In this document: in pieces, positions 54,410 to 64,000 of the stretch
How the letters are laid out: each line of letters begins with the position of its first letter
Numbering within the stretch: position 1 is the first letter of the stretch
Assembly: GCF_050624435.1 (NCBI RefSeq)
Contig: NC_134538.1
Span: forward strand, 122,308,937 to 122,372,936
DNA: 64,000 bases
Reading direction: 5' to 3'
Source of the DNA: Tenrec ecaudatus
Lineage: Eukaryota > Chordata > Mammalia > Afrosoricida > Tenrecidae
Program-made: the position numbers and the translations under genes
Notes under the pieces: generated by a model
What the model was told of the DNA's origin: nothing
Databases searched by the model: none
The model's input: only the letters and a program-made list of their open reading frames with translations

Positions 54410-57400
54410 GTGAGACCCTGAGCGGGAGGGCGCGGGCCTGCGGCCGCGGCGGGAGGGGGTGGGGGGAGGAGGGGGGATTCCAGGGCCGGGGTGGGGACCA
54501 CGGGCTGTGCAGGCGCCCTTGGCTTTCCCGCCCTCCGAGGAAAATGAGCGACCAGACCAGAGGCGGGAGGGCAGCTGGCAAGAGGACGAGCCCGGGAGGC
54601 TCAGGTGGAGAGGGCGGACCACCCACTGGACTCGGGTGGGCGAGGGGACCTGATCCGTCCCCCCCGCGCCCCCCCCCGCCGCCTCCACTTCTTTGTTCTG
54701 AATCTGGGGTGGGAATTTTCCCACACAGCAGCCTCCTGTGTTCCAGGTCCAGCGGAGCATGGCTGCCTGACTGTAACGCGGATCGCGGCTTTGCTGTGAT
54801 CGGAGGGTTTTCTCCGGGCCCTGGATGTAGCGTTTCGGGGCCTGGAGCCGTAAAATGAGATTCTGTGTGCGGCTGGCCTGAAAGGAGGGACGCCACAGCG
54901 GCGGTCCTGCCTGCGCTCAGGGACACAGCGTACCTTGCGAGCACCGTAGCCCAGCCTCGCGCTGCCTGCAACTCCTCAAAGCCAGAAATAACAGAACCTC
55001 GATTTCCAAGGTTGAGCAGAACCTGGACGTCTAAGGCGTCAGCGAGGCACGTGCTGGACTCTGTAAGGTGTTCAAACCGGCATCATAAGACTTAGTCATG
55101 ATAATCGGCCCGGCCTTTGAGATCTTCCAAGCGGTGGCTTTTTTGTGTGTTTTTTTTTTCAATTTCTCGCCTTAAAAACAAAATTCATTGAATGCAGATG
55201 AATCTTTAAAAAACGTTTTTCTTATGCAGAAGACTTGACAGATTGTTCCTGTGATGATGTCCTGAATGCGGAACAACTTAAGAAACTCCTTTACCTGCTT
55301 GAGTCAACCGAGGATCCTGGAATTCTTGAAGGAGCTTTGGTCACTCTGGGGAACAGCGCAGCCTTCTCCACGAACCAAGTGAGTACCCTAGCCTCAGCAG
55401 ACATGCTCCTTCCATTCTTCTGCTCTAGAAGTTACTGTGGCGCTGGATAAGTTCCTCGCCCCAATTTCCTCATCTATGACACGTGGCTCCCTGTGCTCAC
55501 ATGTCTACCTCTCAAAAGCCCACCGTGGGCTTTTGAGTCTAGATCAGTGGTTCTTAACCTTCCTGATGCTGCGACCCTTTCATACAATTCCTCATGTTGT
55601 GGTGACCCCCAACCACATTATTTTCGTTGCTACTTCATAACTGTAAGTTTGCTACTGTTCTGAGTTGTAATGTAAATATCGGATATGCAGGATGTATTAG
55701 GTGACCCCTGTGAAAGGGTCATTTCCACCCCCCCAAGGGGTCGTGACCCACAGGTTGAGAACTGCTGGTCTAGATACATATGGCATTGGTCACTGGGGAA
55801 CACATTCATATTGATCATATTGAATCCACCTTTGGTATGGCATAGCGCTTTAAGTATTTAAAATTCCAAAGCACTTCAGAAGAACAGCAAAGCAGCTCGT
55901 ATTTAACCTGCGGTACTCTGCTGAGTGGCTGTGCTCTGTTAACTGAGAGGATTTGTGCCATGGACTCACCTGCTGCTCAGAGAAAGATGTCGTTGTAAGC
56001 ATCCCAAAAAGATGATAGCTTTAGGAAACCCATGTAACGGTAGCTCTACCAAGGAGCTTCAAAACGTGCGTGGAAATAAAGTGGAATTAAATTTTCCGTG
56101 ATCTTTTTGAGAATCCCTCATCCCCTGCCCTTCGGGGTCACTGAGTTGAATCGACTCTGTGGCAATGGGTAGCCTTTAACTACGCGCTTTAAATTATATG
56201 TTCAGCTTTATAATCATGGGTAGTTAATGCTGCCATAGCAACTACAGGTTGAAAGTGGTAATAAATGATCATATATATGAGGGTAATTGTTATATATACT
56301 AGGATTCCAGTTATTCCAAGCCAGACATGTTTAAACATGTCTCCCATCAGTAGATGGCTGCAGACAGGTTCTCTCAGTAGCATGCATGACTTACAGGCTT
56401 CCTCCGCAGGGGCTTCTGAGGGGACCTGCTTGACCAGTTTATTTCTAGGCAGACAGGTCAAAGGCTATCGTGACTTTTCATCCACAGGTTGATCTTGTTG
56501 GAGTTTCTTGAAGGCCACCACAGGTCCATCCCGAGGGCTTCTTAGAAAGAAATTTTGCAAAACTGGAAACATCCACTGGAGAGTTTAAAAAAAAAAAAAA
56601 GACGGGGAATTTTGCTCCGGGAATTTTTTCCATCGTGACACTGTACCTGGTCATTCTTTGAAGATAGGTAGGGCTGCCCTACAAGCATTTGGTTGGGAAG
56701 CCTTACCCCAAATTTACCCCTCTGTACCTAACGTTGCCCCTCGGGATTCTTGGGTACTCCAAACTCTAAGAACATATAAAAAGAACACCATTTGAATTTC
56801 TTGAGGATGTTACAACTGCAGTCTTGTATAAACCAGAGCACAGGATTCTTTGGAGAAGGGTGAGAGAGATGGGAACCCCATCTTCAAAGGTACATATACT
56901 TAGCTAGAGGAGATGTTGAGAAAAACAGCTTCCCATTTTGATAGTTTTAAGATTTCTGTGTTTTTTTTAGCAATACTTTTTTACTTATCCTCATAATTGT
57001 GGAGATTTCATGCATATATTTAGTATGTAAAATATCAAGTAAATTATAGTAGATAAGATTTTCTGATGGCTTTTAAATCCTGTTTCTCCATAGTGATCAT
57101 CAAACTTTAGTATGCATAAGAATGATCATAACCTGAAACTGATAAAAGGGTCAATTCCTGGACCCTTTCCCCAAGGCGTTAGTTCAGTAGGTAGGGCTAG
57201 GGCCCAGGCATCAGAATTTCTTACAAGCACTCAGCTGTTTCTGATGCAAGTGGTCCCTTGGACATGGTCTGACAACCACGAGTCAATATAATTGACTCCT
57301 ACAACACTTACTATCAGGACTAAACTGAATTTGAATACCTTACTGCTCCCCATTCCCACCTCTCACATGGGGGTGGGGGACGTATTGTGTTATATTTTTT

Positions 57401-60183
57401 TCAGCTGATTCTTGTTAGCATTATCACACATGTAATTAAAGTTATTTTTAACAAATACATTATTTCAGTCCATTTTTATCTAGCATGATATATACTATGA
57501 ACCTCTGAAAATATCTAGGGAGATTTAGAGAATAACATTTTATTACTTACATCAGTACTAAATGGCAAGTGACTGAACACAACTTATTTTGAGCCCCAAA
57601 AAAGGAAAAGAATTGGACTTAGTTGCCTGAAACATTCAAGAATAGTATTGATTTCAGGCACAATTGAATCCAGTTCAAGGTTGCAGAAAGGGCTATCAGA
57701 GCTCCCTCCCTTTCCCCACCTTTTGGCTTTGCTTACCTCTTAGGTTTTCTTGTTTGTTTTGTTTTGTTTGTTTTTTAATTGGTCTTTGTCTCTTTGGCCA
57801 CAAAGAGGTTTTCTTCACCAGGATGGAAAGAAAACCTTCATCCCTTGTGGCTAATGATAGAAAAGGTGGAAACTCCTCTCTCTCTTCTCCCCACTTTCCT
57901 CCCCCTCTCCCCCCTATGTATCAAACCTTGGAGCGAATGTCTCTTGTTGACCTTGCTAACATCGAGTGCCAACCCTTTGAGGCAATTGCTGGGTCTAGGG
58001 ACCACAGTCCAGGATCAGTCAGCATCTTACAGCCAAGGAACGGGGATGGATGGTACAACAATTGACCAATAGTCTCATCAGGACCTGTGTGGGGTGCAAG
58101 AGATTCTATGTCTACCCGAGAGGAAAGAGATTTGCCAAGCAAAGAAAATCAGTAGATGGTGCTAGCATGCCTGTATTGGGGTGTGTATGATGCCCTGGCT
58201 GTAAAAGTCTCTGAAACCAACAGAGTGGGTCAGTAACCATTGGTGAGTAAGTCATGAACTAGATAATATGGGTTACTACAAGTTACCATCCATCCTTGAT
58301 CTGCTTTAATATTCAAATAAGGAAGCTGTTGAGCTCCAGAGTCCTAGGGAAGTGCCTGGAATGGCAGTGGGAAAGCTTCTTTTCTTTCTGTGCTTGCTCA
58401 GTCTTTACAATGCCATGTCTTAGCCTTTCAAGAGTAATTTTAGCATCTTTTTCTTCAATTCTTTGAAGAAAAAGTTGTTTGTTTTTGTTTGAAGTGTGGG
58501 GGCCAGAGATATAGCTGTTTTGCATCGCATCTACTCCCTTATCGACCAGCTAGTGATCTGAGCAAGTCCACTGGTTATTTTGCACCGGAAAGATGTGCAT
58601 TGGCCATCATGAGCGCCAGGGTGTGAGCAAATGTTATATGGCACCTTAGCTGGGCCATGGCTATCAGTGGTTTGGCAGTTAAATAATAATGCAATTTGGC
58701 AGATATGTAATGAAGTGGTTATCCTCCATTTTGTAATTATATGTGGTCGTCCATATCTGCATAATACTAATTTTTCATATCAAGGCCTTGTCCTTGGAAC
58801 TTAACAATGTTGGTAAGAAAGGAACGGAGGTGATTGTAAACAATTTTGATGGTGGTTGAAAATCTGTGAAACTCTAGGCCTACAAGACATTAATAGATGT
58901 TCTCCCGACTCCTACCACTGAGAAATGGCCCTCTCGTGTATTGTGGAGCCCTGATGGGATAGCGGGTTCCACCTGGGACTGCTAACCCCAGGGTCAGCAG
59001 TTTGAACCGTCCAGCCACGCTGAGAGAGAAAAGGTGAAGCTTTCTGATCCCATTAAGAATGAGTCTCAGAAACCCACAGGAGCAGTTCTACTCTGTCTAC
59101 GGGGTCACTATGAGTCAGGATTAACTCCATGGAGTGAGTCAGGTTTTTCCAGTTTTTTATGGGTATATAATATGCCGAAATATGATATATTCAATATCCT
59201 TCTCATTGAGATTGGAGTTTTCTGAAGCACGTTAGCATTTTAATGTCTCGCAGTGAAGAGCCATGTTTGCTCTTTATACCCAGATTTTCACAACTAGATT
59301 TAACCATGGAATTCCCTTTTATTGTGGACTATCTCTTATCCTCGTGAAGACTAGTCTTCCAAAGAATACATGTTAGCAAAACACTACTTTGGTATCATAG
59401 ATCGTAATACTTTCAAAGTTGGTCTCTATTTAGGATGTTAACTCTATGGGGAGCTGATATCAGGGGCTCAAGTGGGAAGAGAATGCTTTGAAAATGAGGA
59501 TGCAGCATATGTGCAAATGTGCTCGACACGCTGGATGAATGTGTGGATTGTGATAGGAGATGCAAGAGCCCCAATAAAAGTATTTAAAAAATAAAAACAA
59601 TCATCAAAAAAAGCTGTTAACTCTATTTCCAGGACCTCTGGTGGCGTAGTGGTTACGTTACAGTCTGGGAAACTCCTCGGCATTTCTACCCGCCCTATAG
59701 GGTTCCTATGAGTCCGCATTCACCTGATGACAGTGGAAAGGAAGTTAAAGAAAACTTACGTCAAAGCAAAATAATTTTCATTTTGTGAATTGCTTTAAGA
59801 TAAGTGCATTAGCTCTGCAAATCTCTGTATCTATGCTACAGTTTAAATAGGTGCATACCTTAATTTATGCTTCATTTTCTTTACCTATAAAATTGTGGAT
59901 AGTTAAGAAAACATCAGGGGCTACATATTATATTGTATATGGTAAAGGCATCTTCAAAGAGTTATTTTTAAAGTTTTACTTGTAGGTACCAAGAATTCCA
60001 GGGAAAGGAATGTCTGTTGGCCTCATGGTCTTGTTTTCTCCCTCTTAGGCCATCATTCGTGAACTGGGGGGTATCCCAATTGTTGGGAGCATGATCACCA
60101 GTGCCAACGACAGTATTAAGGAGAAAGCTTTAAATGCACTGAATAACCTCAGTGTGAATGTTGAAAATCAAGAGATAATAAAG
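54268..60183 (+). CDS. ARMC10: ARMC10, first three coding exons, remainder off the right edge
   Basis: ARMC10 (SVH) is an armadillo-repeat protein anchored in the mitochondrial outer membrane by its N-terminus and linked to mitochondrial dynamics. join(54268-54409, 55230-55378, 60049-60183) is 426 nt, 142 codons in frame, all GT-AG. Residues 8-25 are a hydrophobic membrane helix followed by basic RLTRGQRRG. Residues 48-142 match the armadillo region of the human protein (DVLNAEQL, LLYLLESTEDP, AIIRELGGIPIV, SIKEKALNALNNLSVNVENQ). Joining exon 1 directly to the EDLTD exon gives the short isoform type. Human long forms carry extra exon sequence between them, which I did not find convincingly here. 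The next expected segment (starting about IYISQVCEDVF in human) was not found before 64000. Confidence 0.95.
54410..55229 (+). other. ARMC10 intron 1
   Basis: The first 400 bases stay GC-rich, extending the CpG island, with C and G runs near 54655-54680. Human ARMC10 long isoforms use exon sequence from this region. A stretch near 54512-54602 has an ag before and a gt after and codes an acidic peptide in one frame, but that frame does not match exon 1 phase, so I did not call it. No repeat was recognised. Confidence 0.6.
55230..55378 (+). CDS. ARMC10: ARMC10 coding exon 2 of this model
   Basis: The acceptor ttttcttatgcag precedes AA GAC TTG, which with the last G of exon 1 gives GAA (Glu). 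The exon codes EDLTDCSCDDVLNAEQLKKL onward to AAFSTNQ and ends in phase 0 before gtgagt. Compared with human EDLTDGSYDD, two cysteines replace G and Y. Confidence 0.95.
55545..55767 (-). mobile_element. SPIN-like hAT element in ARMC10 intron 2
   Basis: 223 bp from CAGTGGTTCTTAACCTTCCT to GGTTGAGAACTGCTG, with a perfect 8 bp duplication gtctagat (55537-55544 and 55768-55775). The best preserved of the four copies. Confidence 0.93.
55905..56175 (+). mobile_element. AfroSINE split by a palindromic element
   Basis: The body (GGAAACCCATGTAACGGTAG, CTCTACC) stops at 56050 and resumes at about 56123 (GGGGTCACTGAGTTGAATCG, ACTCTGTGGCAATGGG). Confidence 0.75.
56051..56122. mobile_element. Short palindromic DNA element (MITE-like), copy 2
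   Basis: AGCTTCAAAACGTGCGTGGAAA pairs with TTTTCCGTGATCTTTTTGAGA around GTGGAATTAAA. Same design as 2985-3064, and it cuts an AfroSINE, so it moved after it. Confidence 0.7.
56176..57090. other. ARMC10 intron 2, unrecognised
   Basis: Unique-looking sequence with a poly(A) run at 56587-56600, possibly the tail of an unrecognised retroposon. Confidence 0.4.
57095..57285 (+). mobile_element. MER5A-like hAT-Charlie element
   Basis: ATCATCAAACTTTAGTATGCAT, GGACCCTTTCCCCAAGGCG, TAGTTCAGTAGGTAGGGCTAG, GCCCAGGCATCAGAATTTC and the GTCTGACAACC end follow the MER5A order. Confidence 0.75.
57286..58944. other. ARMC10 intron 2, unrecognised
   Basis: Unique-looking. The open frame 57664-58065 (133 codons, plus) has no homology I recognise and no splice support. 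Confidence 0.45.
58945..59155 (+). mobile_element. AfroSINE, well preserved
   Basis: GGAGCCCTGATGGGATAGCG, GTCAGCAGTTTGAACCGTCC, CTCAGAAACCCACAGGAGC, GGGGTCACTATGAGTCAGG and ATTAACTCCATGGAGTGAG, in sense order. Confidence 0.92.
59450..59605 (+). mobile_element. L1 3' end, subfamily A
   Basis: GGAGCTGATATCAGGGGCTC to AGAGCCCCAATAAAAGTAT plus an A-rich tail. No perfect duplication found. Confidence 0.8.
59633..59745 (+). mobile_element. AfroSINE with internal deletion
   Basis: GACCTCTGGTGGCGTAGTGG joins directly to CTATAGGGTTCCTATGAGTCC and ACCTGATGACAGTGG; most of the middle is gone. Confidence 0.8.
60049..60183 (+). CDS. ARMC10: ARMC10 coding exon 3 of this model (armadillo repeat)
   Basis: The acceptor ttctccctcttag precedes GCC and the donor is AAG followed by gtaagt. 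Its 45 codons read AIIRELGGIPIVGSMITSAN to NLSVNVENQEIIK, a typical armadillo repeat helix set, in phase 0 at both ends. Confidence 0.95.
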
Positions 60184-60643
60184 GTAAGTTACCTGGAAGC
60201 ACAGAGATGTAAGGTGTGCTATGAGTGAAAGAAAGTAACAGATTGGTTTTAAACCTTTAGCTGACAGTTCTTTGTAACTTCTTGGCTATGAATTCTCCTT
60301 AGAAGAGTGGCGAATGAGCCAGGGGCAATGGGAGATGCATTGGACTCTGGAAGTTGGGGATCAGTTTAATCCAAAGTGTGGTAAAGTCAGCACACAATGG
60401 AGTCCGTGATCTGTGCTGCAGAATCTAGAAGTGGACGTCATACGACTTGCGAGAAAGCCAGGCGGGAGGGATAAGGCGGCGCCAGACATGGCTGTCATTC
60501 CAGGCAGAAATAAGTCAGTACTTTAAGGAAAATTAGAAGTGAAGACATTCTTGCCATCAAAAGGAAAGATGCCACCTAAAAACCTCGAGTAAAAGGTGGG
60601 ATCTGATCGGGGCCTTAAAGGTGTCTTAAGATTTTTACAAACA

Positions 60644-61910
60644 ATCTTGGGCTCAAAAAGTATTTCACGTAGCTTAAGTTCCAGTCTGACTGTTGTTTTT
60701 TCATCATAAAGTTGATGCTTGCAGTCTCGTGTCACTTCTACAGGAAGCTAAGATATATGAAGAGAGACCATGTTGCCTCTCTGACACTATTAATTCTTAA
60801 ACATAATGCAGAGAGGGGAAATGTGGGATACTAGCACTGTAGGGAAATAAAACTGGGACTTATTCCCTGACTGGTACGGAGGGAATCTGGAAGACTAGTA
60901 TCCCATGGCTGGAAGACCTCCACTCTGGTAGTTGGAGATATAGTCCAGGTACATGTTCCTGCGGTTGTCTATCATTTCCACAGTTTCTCCCCTAAAGCTG
61001 TGATACCTTAATGTGAGCACATGGTTGATTCATTCGCCCTATAGAAGCAGACATTCCTCTTTGCTCGTTTTCTTCCCACCGTGGCATCCAGCCCCTCTCA
61101 TACCTTCCTCCAATAGTAGATGGGCTTAGGGGGACTTTATTCTCCATGCCTGGATTTATGTTTGCTATAAGCCTGAATTTTGGGCTATATTAATTGGGTC
61201 ATGAAGTTTTGCCTTGACAGCTTTCAATGTATAGAAAATAACCATGTAGTCACTGTGGCTCTTTTGAATTTTATGTATAAAGCAAAAGGGGGAATTGTGG
61301 GAAACAGAAGGATTTCTCCCAAGTTCTTTCCCCAAGATATAGACCAAACATAGCTGCTTGTGAATGACCATACACTTGGAGGTCATCAGAAGTAGATCAG
61401 GGTTTATTCTCCCTAAGGGTTATCAGCCATCTAGAGCAAGCAGTCACCACTGCTTATCCCACAAGAAGTAGGGCCCACTCCCTTCTCATAAGGATAGCAG
61501 TTGACTGTTTCCTTGTAGGAGACCCCAGAGAAGTCAAGCCCATCCAAGGGTGACCAAGGTTAGGCCACCATCAAGAATCTACTGTCCATCTTGTCACATG
61601 TACACCCCTAGTCCCTCCCCTTCCTATTATGTGTACAGCCCCAGCTCATCCCTCTCTGTCACACTTATGCCTATTATACTGCCCCTTCCTATAATGTGCA
61701 TGCCTATTGTACTGGCCCTTCTGGTAACCTGTGGTTATCTGTAATCATGCCCTCCCTAGATAGATATAGCCCTTGTTTAGCAATAAACAGGGTCCTTGAG
61801 CATCCTGCCAGGTCCCTGCCCCCACCTCGCCTAGGCCCACGCTGTGCGCAGATCTGGCTGGTAAGATCATGGCCATCCAGGAGGTGAGCATGCTACCAAA
61901 AAAAAAAAAA
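60644..61910 (+). mobile_element. Retroposed retroviral-like 3' transcript
   Basis: 1267 bp bounded by a perfect 14 bp duplication gatttttacaaaca (60630-60643 and 61911-61924), with a poly(A) run at the right end (61898-61910). Within it a purine run (AGCAAAAGGGGGAA, 61281-61294) precedes TGTGGGAAAC (61296), like a polypurine tract followed by an LTR. AATAAA lies at 61782-61787. No intact frame, and the part left of the tract is not identified. Confidence 0.65.
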
Positions 61911-62104
61911 GATTTTTACAAACAGATTTCCCCCCACCCACCCCCATGATACAGGCTGGACCTGGTTTCCAAAATCTTCTGTATTAGGGGTTTGTATTGT
62001 TTTCTTCATTTTTTTGTTCCTTTTAGGGTGAATCTCAGAGGTGTTATGTCAATGGAGGTCACCCTCTTGAAGCTGTGTCATATGCTTTTCTATTTGGGGG
62101 TAGA

Positions 62105-62365
62105 TGAAACCTAAGATTGATGATCCTAGAGGGGCAGCAAGTAGAATAAGGGGATCAGTGAGGTGGGGGTGTGCAGTAGGTGAGAGTGTGTAAAAGGGGG
62201 GCAGATGATGTCAAGGAGTCCATGCAGAAAAAGAATGTTTGGAAACTGATGTGATAGCAAGTGTACATTTTACTTGCAAATGGTATATTCTACTTGAAGT
62301 GCTTGAAGTTTGGAATGATGTATGTATTAAATTCCAATTAATAATAAAAATTTTTTTTAAAGATC
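62105..62365 (+). repeat. LINE-like 3' end, family X copy 2
   Basis: GTAAAAGGGGGGCAGATGATG, AAAAGAATGTTTGGAAACTG, GGAATGATGTATGTATTAA and an A/T-rich tail match 1981-2155. Confidence 0.55.
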
Positions 62366-63463
62366 TCTACAGTAGGGTTGGGGAAAGAGGGAATTCCAAG
62401 TAGAAGAAGTGAGGGGAGTCAGGCACTATTCACAAAATTAAATGAGCTGGACCACTTAGCACTCCTCTGACTAGAATTATAATGAGGTAAAGATTTTGAG
62501 ACAGTAAGGATGTAAGTGTTTAACACATTTGGGGAAGCTTCAAAAGACAACTGATGTATGAAAATATGATTTGTAATGAGGTCAGGAAATGCTATTTTTA
62601 AGTATGGGGAGATAATGAAATGGTAGAGCTTATAAGCCAGAGCAAAAGCTGGCGTCACTAAATTTCACATGTAAGAAATGTGAACAGGGTGGACTTGTTT
62701 CATCACATATGTATTTTATCACAATTTTCTTAAAAATTTAATTTCTCTTTGGATTACTGTTGTTATTTGAGTTCTACAATAACATGGAAATGTTTGGTGA
62801 TGAAAAAAAATTAGAAATGGCTTATGGGGCAATTGGTAACTTAGCTCTCCAGATTACAAAAAATAATTCTCCAAGCTGAAAAATGGGTTTTTAGGAAACT
62901 TTATTATACTGGGTTGTCATGTATGAACTAGGACCACTACTGGCATTGTATTACTTTGTGCCGATGATAGTTAACCTAACAATTCATAGTTCAAAGAACC
63001 TAAGCCAAATAGTTTTGCCTTGAATTGCTTTGGATAGAGCTAAAAAAATAAAAAAAGTATTCCACCTGGTGCCCTGCTCTTTACTTCTTTCATGATGCAG
63101 CTAGCTCCCTCTAGACCTCACTAGGAAGACAGGAAGACAGGTACCCCGATACAGAATACAGGAAGGCCCGCTCCATCTTCCCCCTTGAACTGGTGTGCCC
63201 ACAACAGAGGAGCAGAAGGGTAGTCTCAGTTGGGAGGTCCCAGAAAGGAAGAGTTCAAGGGTGAAGAGAATTTGCTCTGGAGGTCAGCCCTCTGTCCCGA
63301 CAACCACTGGCTGGTTTGGGCAAAGGATCCACAATCCTGGACTTAAAAGCCCTTGTGGTGACAGCATCCACCGCATGTAGCCTTAAGGGAGGGAGGCATA
63401 TTGGTAGAAATGCTCGGCACAGTAACCGCTGTTAACAAAATAGCTTTATTTAAAAAACACCTG
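62366..63463. other. ARMC10 intron 3, unrecognised
   Basis: Unique-looking, AT-rich to 63060. No further ARMC10 exon found. Confidence 0.45.
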
Positions 63464-63978
63464 TGTGTTAGACTGGGTAGACTAGGAAACAAATTCATAG
63501 ACACTCATATGTGTATAAGAAAGAGCTTTATATTTAAGAGCAATTGAATATTGAGGAAACATCCCAGCCCAGTCCAGATCAAGTCCCTAAGTCCGATATT
63601 AGTCCATATGTCTGATATCAATCTATAAAGTAATCTTCAAACTCACGAAACACATGCAATGATGCCGAATGCAGAAAAATCACAGGCCAGTGGGTGTAAA
63701 ATCTTGTGGATCCAGTGGTGGTGGAAGCATCTCAGTGATGGCAGGGGTCTCCACCCGACGTCTCCAGCTCCGAGGCTCTGGCTGCCATCAGCCTGTCTCC
63801 ATGTGTCTTGTCAACGGCAATGTCTCCTAGGCAGTGAGCATGTGTCCCGCCTCCGGTGAGCTATTTATTTCCTTAGCGTCTCCAAATGAGGTCATCAAGC
63901 TGGGACCTGATTGACAGGCTAAACCCCACCCCTTCATTCTCAATACTCAGGTTGACACCAGATTATGTAACGCCCACA
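63464..63978 (-). mobile_element. Solo LTR family L, copy C
   Basis: About 515 bp reading TGTGTTAGACTGGGTAGACT to CGCCCACA on the plus strand. Flanked by acctg (63459-63463) and accta (63979-63983), a 4 of 5 match to a 5 bp LTR duplication. Likely a solo LTR in ARMC10 intron 3. Confidence 0.8.
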
Positions 63979-64000
63979 ACCTACATTTGAAGGAAAGATG

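Noticed and set aside
54083-54971. Open frames of 196-225 codons around ARMC10 exon 1
   Set aside because: They run through the donor at 54410 or lie antisense in the CpG island. ARMC10 exon 1 explains the only homologous part.
57664-58065. 133-codon plus-strand frame in ARMC10 intron 2
   Set aside because: No homology recognised, no Kozak or splice support, and C/T-rich low complexity.
60184-64000. Search for the next ARMC10 exon
   Set aside because: No sequence resembling the following armadillo repeat with splice sites was seen. It probably lies to the right.
1-64000. CRISPR arrays, bacterial operons, tRNA or rRNA genes
   Set aside because: Repeats are eukaryotic interspersed elements. 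tRNA-like parts belong to AfroSINE heads with degenerate cloverleafs.

Overview
The window looks like a stretch of mammalian nuclear genome from an afrotherian, most likely a tenrec (Echinops telfairi or a close relative). Split genes with GT-AG introns, a CpG-rich promoter and dense retrotransposons show it is mammalian. AfroSINEs (tRNA-derived SINEs of Afrotheria) and afrotherian-type RTE LINEs point to Afrotheria. Four short hAT copies match SPIN elements, which among afrotherians are known from tenrec. The species call is an inference.

Two protein genes are supported, arranged head to head around one GC-rich promoter (53734-54267). On the minus strand, running left to the window edge, is the 5' half of FBXL13 (DRC6, a ciliary nexin-dynein regulatory complex F-box/LRR protein). 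I rebuilt seven coding exons (53659-53733, 26701-26804, 25805-25895, 21944-22011, 9781-9935, 6560-6669, 2288-2455). They join in frame into 257 codons, giving a dimerization/docking-like helical hairpin, a basic helical linker and the first residues of the F-box. The rest of the F-box and the leucine-rich repeats lie outside the window. On the plus strand is ARMC10 (mitochondrial armadillo protein), with three coding exons (54268-54409, 55230-55378, 60049-60183) totalling 142 codons; the rest lies to the right. The same head-to-head order is found at human 7q22. A near-perfect RFX X-box sits about 100 bp upstream of the FBXL13 start codon, which fits a ciliary gene.

The remainder is intronic and repeat-rich. 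From left to right: an L1 3' UTR with a nested insertion (1-1665); SINEs, a SPIN and L1 tails (3.4-5.9 kb); a decayed 1.34 kb mariner with TA target sites (7419-8756); a 2.3 kb RTE LINE (11.2-13.5 kb); a 6.5 kb antisense L1 with dead ORF2 (14.8-21.3 kb); SINE/RTE fragments (23-25.3 kb); a tandem LTR pair (28.0-29.2 kb); a mosaic of old L1, RTE, AfroSINE and LTR pieces (29.6-49 kb); a minus-strand MaLR-like provirus interrupted by an L1 tail (49.0-51.4 kb); the promoter; and ARMC10 introns carrying SPIN, AfroSINE, MER5A, a retroposed retroviral-like transcript and a solo LTR.

I saw no bacterial-type system, CRISPR array or new multigene system. The most notable observations are the reconstructed ciliary gene with its X-box, an L1 lineage with a duplicated 3' terminus, an L1-style retroposed LTR-containing transcript with a 14 bp target-site duplication, and an unnamed interspersed repeat present three times.
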